A DNA stretch of 36,719 nucleotides. Origin: Bacteroidota bacterium (GTDB lineage Bacteria > Bacteroidota > Bacteroidia > JABEUT01). The position numbers were made by a program, and so were the translations under genes. The notes beneath the pieces were generated by a model. It worked only from the letters and a program-made list of their open reading frames with translations, was not told the origin of the DNA and searched no databases. Location of the stretch: NCBI GenBank assembly GCA_013285655.1, contig JABDHI010000027.1, positions 1-36,719 on the forward strand, read 5' to 3'. Of this stretch, positions 32,060 through 36,719 are shown one piece after another (positions within the stretch are counted from its first letter, which is position 1; each line of letters starts with the position of its first letter).

Positions 32060-34375
32060 TCAATTAATTGACCTTTCATTAAATATAATAAACCCAACAT
32101 GAAAAAGCACTGTAAGTTTATCTGCGACAAGGGGTGAGTCATCAAAATAATTGATACTTACACTTACAGGGCCTATTGGCGAATGGTAAACAAGTGCCGC
32201 CATGCCTACATATTGTTTGGTTGCCAACGGAACACCATATACGGCAGTATTGTTGGAGTTTTGTATAGCCTGATATGGCAAGAATATATATCCCTCGAAA
32301 CGCAGATCGAATTTCGGAAGAAAGCTTATAATCACCTTAGGTCCACCGGCTGCATAATTAAATGCTCTGTACTTAGGCAAAAACATTGTTTGCATTTCGG
32401 GGGTAGGTTGAAAGGCCGGTGCCATTAAAGCCGTGGCATAGTAGTTGCTGAAATAGGTTTGTAATGCATGACCATATGAAAATGTATTTGAATAAACGCC
32501 TTCAGCATATATGCCTAATCGAATTAGTCCTTTGCCTACAAAATACTCATCAAAACTAAGTTTAGCCTGTAACCAGTTATGTTGCTTTTCAATAGTATCC
32601 TTTTTTGTTTCAAGAGAGCCGGGATAATATTGTTCGGTACCTGCTATCCATTGAACATGTGCTTGTAAACGATGCCCTGTTGTGGCGTACTGCTTATCAT
32701 TAAGCGTATTCATGTCAAACCTTATATATCCCGTGGCAGCCCCAAACTTGGTTTGATCTGCTGTATCCCTCGAATTAAAATTACTGGTGGGGAAATAGGT
32801 GCTGTTAATATTGGTATAACTGCCACCCAGAATCAGTTTAGATGATCCTCCTATTGGAAGGCCCATATCTACTTTGCCAAAGCCTTCGTATTGTATTAGA
32901 TAGGGAGGCAATACATCTTCAAAAAAGGCCGTGCTACTGGTAAAATAATCGAAACGATTGTATATAATTGCAGGCTCAAAATATATAGGCACCGAGGTAG
33001 GTAGGTAGATGCGGCCTGAAGCCAGAACCGAAGTATATAGTTTGCCAAAATATGTGTTGGCATTTAGTTGAACTTCTTCGCTTCCTAATAAATTATATTG
33101 CAGCCCTACATATCCTTCACTTATTGGTAGGTTTGAAACTACACCTCCAAAACCAACCTGGAAATGCTTTTCGCGCTTAACCGACATCTCCAACTTGTAA
33201 TAACCTGTAGTATCATTATAATCAGCTAATGGATAAGTGCTGTGTATGTTTTGATCAGTTGCAACCTTAAAATAACCGGGGGCTATTTTATCAATGGATA
33301 AGGTTTTTTCTTTGCCGAAAATTACGCTTCTTAAATATTGGTCCTGGTGCATATTCAGCCCATGAAAAACCAACTTGTTAAATATCATCGGGTGCTCTTT
33401 CTTTTCAAAATCTTCACGTCGTTTTTGTAATTCAGTCTCATTTTCTCTTCTACTTATCATTTTCAAGAGAGCAGGTATTTGCCTTAGTGTAGCAACATAC
33501 CCGCTATCGATTAAAGCCTTTGGGTTATTCGCTGTTAGAATTCCTGCTTCCACATCCGGTATTATAATCATGCCGTTACCCGGCAATGAATAATTGGTCT
33601 TGGTCATAAGCATGTTCTTTATCACCGATAGAATATTGTCGTCAGATGGTGGTTGAATATTACCCGATACATTGCTGCCAATTATTATTTCCGGGTTAAA
33701 ATCCTTTTGCATAATGTCTGCCGGAAAGTTGTTATACATTCCACCGTCAAACAACATTTTACCATTTACTGATATAGGCTTAAGGTAAAACGGATAAGAG
33801 ATGGAGGCCCTAACAGCTTGTCCCAAATTCCCTCTGTCGAATATGTATGACTTCTTATCAACTATATCAGAAGCTACGCAACGGAACGGTACAAAAAGGC
33901 TATCGAACTTATTAGAAGCAGCTGACGATGCTGAGGTGAAGTACTTCATGATAGCAAAATCGATAGGCACTGGTGAAACCAATTGAGTAGGTAGGCTGGT
34001 AATAAGGGTAGTATCTAGTGAAAAATGGAAGTTTATCCATGAAGCTTCAAGCGAGCCTTGCTTAAAATAGTAGGCGTATTTACCATTAATTACACCGGTT
34101 GCAATTTCGCTAAACTCTTTAGAAGTAACCAACTCCTCCATTTGTTTTGGTGTATAGCCTGCAGCATAAAGGCCACCAATAAACGCACCCATTGAGGTGC
34201 CTGTAACATAATCTATAGGAATATGGTTTTCTTCAAGTGCCTTTATTACGCCTATGTGAGCAATGCCGCTGGCACCACCACCGCTAAGTACTAAGCCAAC
34301 CTTTTGGCCATATACAGGTATTGCTAACAGAACAATAAACGATACGAGTAAAGAGTAGTATTTGCCTTTTGTCAT
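32060..34375 (-). CDS. Patatin-like phospholipase with C-terminal outer-membrane barrel (PlpD/type Vd-like), 771 aa
   Basis: A signal peptide (about 1-23, ending VYGQ) precedes a patatin domain with the oxyanion loop SGGGASG (31-37), nucleophile motif GTSMG (Ser61) and the dyad DGG (Asp210). The catalytic Ser-Asp pair is complete. A region at about 330-400 (NKLVFHGLNMHQDQYLRSVI) looks like a POTRA domain. The last 370 residues are an aromatic-rich beta-barrel of the Omp85/BamA type, ending in an aromatic-rich strand. This is the layout of type Vd autotransporters such as PlpD and FplA, where the barrel anchors or exports the lipase. The ATG at 34375 follows a TAAATTTG box. Lipid substrate is unknown. 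Confidence 0.93.
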   Translation of the reverse strand: MTKGKYYSLLVSFIVLLAIPVYGQKVGLVLSGGGASGIAHIGVIKALEENHIPIDYVTGTSMGAFIGGLYAAGYTPKQMEELVTSKEFSEIATGVINGKYAYYFKQGSLEASWINFHFSLDTTLITSLPTQLVSPVPIDFAIMKYFTSASSAASNKFDSLFVPFRCVASDIVDKKSYIFDRGNLGQAVRASISYPFYLKPISVNGKMLFDGGMYNNFPADIMQKDFNPEIIIGSNVSGNIQPPSDDNILSVIKNMLMTKTNYSLPGNGMIIIPDVEAGILTANNPKALIDSGYVATLRQIPALLKMISRRENETELQKRREDFEKKEHPMIFNKLVFHGLNMHQDQYLRSVIFGKEKTLSIDKIAPGYFKVATDQNIHSTYPLADYNDTTGYYKLEMSVKREKHFQVGFGGVVSNLPISEGYVGLQYNLLGSEEVQLNANTYFGKLYTSVLASGRIYLPTSVPIYFEPAIIYNRFDYFTSSTAFFEDVLPPYLIQYEGFGKVDMGLPIGGSSKLILGGSYTNINSTYFPTSNFNSRDTADQTKFGAATGYIRFDMNTLNDKQYATTGHRLQAHVQWIAGTEQYYPGSLETKKDTIEKQHNWLQAKLSFDEYFVGKGLIRLGIYAEGVYSNTFSYGHALQTYFSNYYATALMAPAFQPTPEMQTMFLPKYRAFNYAAGGPKVIISFLPKFDLRFEGYIFLPYQAIQNSNNTAVYGVPLATKQYVGMAALVYHSPIGPVSVSINYFDDSPLVADKLTVLFHVGFIIFNERSIN

Positions 34376-34392
34376 AATTAGCTTACAACAGT

Positions 34393-34400
34393 CAAATTTA
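34393..34400 (-). promoter_or_regulatory. Candidate -7 element of the patatin-like/EamA unit
   Basis: The minus strand reads TAAATTTG, matching TAnnTTTG, 18 bp before the patatin start at 34375 and just past the stop of the upstream gene. No -33 TTTG is seen at the proper spacing. Confidence 0.45.
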
Positions 34401-34404
34401 CAGA

Positions 34405-35199
34405 TTATTGCAACTCAACCAGCACTTTTGCAAAATAAGCAGGTGCACTTAATAACCTGGAGCCATACCAGGAGAAATATTCCCCATCAACCAACACTAT
34501 TTTGGCTTCAGGACATATTTGCTGAAACTCCGCTATATGCTTAGCGGAGAAAGGGAAAGGCTCAGAAGAAAGTAATATTACATCCGGGTTAAACTTCTTT
34601 AGTTCGTCTTCACTAACCTCAGGATACCTTACGGCTTTTTCTTCAAGTAGATTCTTAAATCCACATTTAGCCATCATATCACTTATAAAGGTATCGTGCC
34701 CTACAACCATATAAGGTTGGCGCCAAATAAAATAGGCTGCACCCAATAACCCCTTTTTGTTCTGCTTCAATTTTTCAAACTCCTTTTGAATATCATTAAT
34801 GAGAGCAGTCGCTTTATCTTGCCTATTGCTAATCTCTCCTATGCTGTTTATCATTCCGAATGCCTGATCGAGGTTATGAATATCACTCATCCAAACAGGA
34901 TATTCCTGCATCAATTGTTTTATCTGGGCTTCTTCATTCTCTTCTTTATTCCCAATAATTAAATCGGGTTTAAGGGCTGCAATCTTTTCGAAATCTAGTT
35001 TCTTGGTTCCTCCAATGCGTTGCTTCGAATGGAACCATTCATCAGGATGGACACAGAACTTGGTTATACCCACTACTTCATCAGTAAGCCCTAATGAATA
35101 TAACAATTCGGTTTGCGAAGGAACAAGAGATATTATTCGTTTCGGTGGCCATTCAATAGCTACATCAAGGCCCATCTGATCCTTGAAATTTCTTTTCAT
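34405..35199 (-). CDS. BtuF-like helical-backbone metal-receptor protein without signal peptide, 264 aa
   Basis: The fold is that of the BtuF/FhuD substrate-binding proteins (Peripla_BP_2): PKRIISLVPSQTELLYSLGL near 19-38, a KLDFEKIAALKPDLIIGN block near 67-84, a long connecting helix, then a second lobe with NPDVILLSSEPFPFS. The SLVPSQTE motif is seen in cobalamin-binding members. There is no signal peptide or lipobox: the protein starts MKRNFKDQMGLDV, so it seems cytoplasmic, unlike an ABC-transporter receptor, and no permease or ATPase gene is nearby. It overlaps the preceding SpoIIE phosphatase gene by four bases (ATGA). A role in cobalamin or corrinoid handling is possible but unproven. 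Confidence 0.82.
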   Translation of the reverse strand: MKRNFKDQMGLDVAIEWPPKRIISLVPSQTELLYSLGLTDEVVGITKFCVHPDEWFHSKQRIGGTKKLDFEKIAALKPDLIIGNKEENEEAQIKQLMQEYPVWMSDIHNLDQAFGMINSIGEISNRQDKATALINDIQKEFEKLKQNKKGLLGAAYFIWRQPYMVVGHDTFISDMMAKCGFKNLLEEKAVRYPEVSEDELKKFNPDVILLSSEPFPFSAKHIAEFQQICPEAKIVLVDGEYFSWYGSRLLSAPAYFAKVLVELQ

Positions 35200-36569
35200 A
35201 CTCTTATAGCCAATACGGTTACATCATCTATTTGTTCATGCTTACCTTTCCATGCATAATAGCTTGCTTTCATCTTGTCCCCAATTTCCACAACAGGTAA
35301 ATTATTATTACTAATTACCCATTCCCGAAACCTTTTAGTTGTCATTTTTTTTCCGTTCTCGCCACCAAACTGGTCAGCGAAGCCATCGCTAAACAGGTAA
35401 ATAGTGTCACCTGGTTGCACATCTATGTTATGCTCGGTAAATTGTTGATTGCCTTCTGTAAACCCGCCAATTGAAATTTTGTCAGCCTTTATTTCCATAA
35501 ATGAGTTTTCAGCTGACAGAGCTCCGTTTTTCAATATCCATAAGGGCCTGTTAGCTCCGGCATATTTTAATTTATGTGTAACAGTATTAAAATGGCAAAG
35601 TATAATATCCATGCCGTCTCTTATGTTTTCATTGCCTGTTTGTCCGAAATTTATTTTTATTTCCCTGTTAACATTCTCCAGTATTTTACCCGGAGAGGAA
35701 GTCTTTTGTATCGCTTCATTTAATTTATTTATACAAATGCTGCTTACAAAAGCCCCTGGAACACCATGTCCCGTGCAATCTCCTATCGCAATTAGTACCT
35801 CAGAATCTGAAACAGGGTGCATCCAGTAAAAATCACCGCTCACAATATCCTTTGGCTGAAAGAAAAGAAAATTGTTTTTCAAATAGCCATTCAAAACAGT
35901 ATGGGGCGTTAACAGCGAGTCTTGTATTCGTTTAGCATAGTTAATACTATCTGTAATCTCTTTATTCTTTTCTTCTATAGCACGTTTTTGTTCCGCTATT
36001 TTTTGACTGTATTCCAGGTTTTCTGATTTAAAGGCATACACCATAAATACAATCATACCAAAGGCGAATAGGTAATTGAATACCGTAAACTTTCTCACCT
36101 CTGTTGTATCTCCTCCATAAGTTCCCGTAAAATTATTTTGCAGGTAAAGGCACAAAAGAAAAACGGCCATGAAATAAATGCAATAACCAAATATGCTTTT
36201 TTTATCATCGAACATAAAGATGGCGATGACCGGGTACATGAATAAGTATATTTCAGTATGGGTTAGGGTGCCGTAGAAATAGTTAAGGCCAATAAAAAGT
36301 AGCATTGACGAATTGAATGATGTATGGCGCGCTAATGTGAAAAAGCCCATGTTAGTGAGCCATACTCCACCAAGCAGTATGAACATATCGGCACCAGTGA
36401 GATATGCTAACCAGTTGAGTTTTGTAATAAACGAAATAACAGAAAAGAATAGGCAGAAGAAAGCACCTGCTAGGCTACCGCCATTAAATAAACGCCTTTT
36501 TTGCCTGTCCTTAAAAGACAATATTGAGAATGACTGAGGATCAATTATGTTTTGAAGCAGGGTAGCCAT
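35196..36569 (-). CDS. Membrane-bound SpoIIE/PP2C-family serine phosphatase, 457 aa
   Basis: About six transmembrane helices occupy residues 32-180, and a coiled coil follows (about 182-215). The linker EITDSINYAKRIQDSLLTP (204-222) is one I know from many Bacteroidota SpoIIE proteins. The phosphatase domain has SGDFYW (Asp246), GDCTGHGVPGAF (263-274), FSDGFADQFGG and IDDVTVLAI, so all metal-binding Asp motifs are present and it should be active. Targets are usually anti-anti-sigma or signalling proteins; none is encoded here. It is the first gene of a pair with the BtuF-like gene. No TAnnTTTG box is visible in the short region in front of it. Confidence 0.92.
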   Translation of the reverse strand: MATLLQNIIDPQSFSILSFKDRQKRRLFNGGSLAGAFFCLFFSVISFITKLNWLAYLTGADMFILLGGVWLTNMGFFTLARHTSFNSSMLLFIGLNYFYGTLTHTEIYLFMYPVIAIFMFDDKKSIFGYCIYFMAVFLLCLYLQNNFTGTYGGDTTEVRKFTVFNYLFAFGMIVFMVYAFKSENLEYSQKIAEQKRAIEEKNKEITDSINYAKRIQDSLLTPHTVLNGYLKNNFLFFQPKDIVSGDFYWMHPVSDSEVLIAIGDCTGHGVPGAFVSSICINKLNEAIQKTSSPGKILENVNREIKINFGQTGNENIRDGMDIILCHFNTVTHKLKYAGANRPLWILKNGALSAENSFMEIKADKISIGGFTEGNQQFTEHNIDVQPGDTIYLFSDGFADQFGGENGKKMTTKRFREWVISNNNLPVVEIGDKMKASYYAWKGKHEQIDDVTVLAIRV

Positions 36570-36635
36570 TTTTCTTCTATGTAAAACTAAAAAGCTTTAA
36601 TTCAGAACCCATACTCACTATTCTCCTCAGGCTAA

Positions 36636-36719
36636 TTAGCAAAGAGCCTCTACTATATCCTGACGGGTAATAATGTGTACATCGCCCAAAGCATCTTTCA
36701 CCAACACCGCATGATTTTG
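36636..36719 (-). CDS. C-terminus of a CBS-domain protein, partial (27 residues)
   Basis: The minus strand from the window edge reads QNHAVLVKDALGDVHIITRQ and then DIVEALC before a TAA at 36638-36636. VLVKD...GDVHIITRQDIVEAL is the final beta-alpha part of a CBS domain. Similar tails end the cystathionine beta-synthase-like PLP enzymes of Bacteroidota, but other CBS-domain proteins fit as well. The stop lies 66 bp before the phosphatase start. The body of the gene is outside the window. Confidence 0.65.
   Translation of the reverse strand, partial: QNHAVLVKDALGDVHIITRQDIVEALC

Noticed and set aside
36631-36640. Palindrome GCTAATTAGC at the stop of the CBS-domain gene
   Set aside because: It is short, AT-rich, has no loop or T run, and overlaps a stop codon, so it is not a convincing terminator or operator.
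1-36719. CRISPR arrays, tRNA genes, insertion sequences, phage or defence genes
   Set aside because: I looked for regularly spaced repeats, cloverleaf-like sequences, transposase or integrase motifs and defence-type domains and saw none.

Overview
The window reads as chromosomal DNA of a Bacteroidota member, most likely from the Chitinophagales/Sphingobacteriales side. The evidence is the Bacteroidota-type division and cell-wall (dcw) cluster with a short FtsL-like gene and a PASTA-bearing FtsI, a lipoprotein/outer-membrane-barrel pair, amino-acid-lipid acyltransferases, SpoIIE-type phosphatases with a Bacteroidota linker, and repeated TAnnTTTG promoter elements in front of genes. The base composition is AT-rich. 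Genes are densely packed; the longest stretch without a gene is the roughly 290 bp in front of mraZ. I see no tRNA, rRNA, CRISPR array, insertion sequence or phage gene.

Left part (1-7869). A surface module on the minus strand (a lipoprotein, then a beta-barrel protein cut by the window edge) faces a plus-strand sulfotransferase with a complete Bacteroidota-type promoter. Next are two minus-strand acyltransferases resembling the GlsA/GlsB (OlsA/OlsB-like) pair that makes N-acyl amino-acid lipids. After them comes a plus-strand polytopic GT-C-like protein ending in TPR repeats.

Centre (8094-23640). The dcw cluster runs in one direction: mraZ-rsmH-ftsL-ftsI-murE-mraY-murD-ftsW-murG-murC-ftsQ-ftsA-ftsZ. 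Most genes overlap or nearly touch. It starts with three MraZ-box repeats at exact 10 bp spacing and ends in a strong intrinsic terminator after ftsZ. The encoded enzymes carry UDP-MurNAc-L-Ala through lipid II (MurC, MurD, MurE, MraY, MurG) and build the division machine (FtsL, FtsI, FtsW, FtsQ, FtsA, FtsZ). MurF and Ddl are not in the cluster. The DNPR motif in MurE predicts meso-diaminopimelate peptidoglycan.

Right part (23675-36719). A saccharopine-dehydrogenase-like protein is divergent from an orphan histidine kinase, which is followed by phosphoglycerate mutase (gpmI). Then come a 78-residue protein and a redox-looking group (1-Cys peroxiredoxin, DUF4395 membrane protein, four-cysteine Rrf2 regulator) next to gmk and yicC. 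They are followed by an EamA transporter, a patatin fused to an outer-membrane barrel, a signal-less BtuF-like protein overlapping a membrane-bound SpoIIE phosphatase, and the last 27 residues of a CBS-domain protein at the edge.

Nothing here is clearly a new system. The items most worth checking are the Rrf2/DUF4395/peroxiredoxin module with its inverted repeat, the BtuF-like/phosphatase coupling, the sulfotransferase beside the amino-lipid acyltransferases, the lipoprotein/barrel pair, and the MraZ-box architecture. Several start codons differ from the longest open frame; the reasons are given in the entries.
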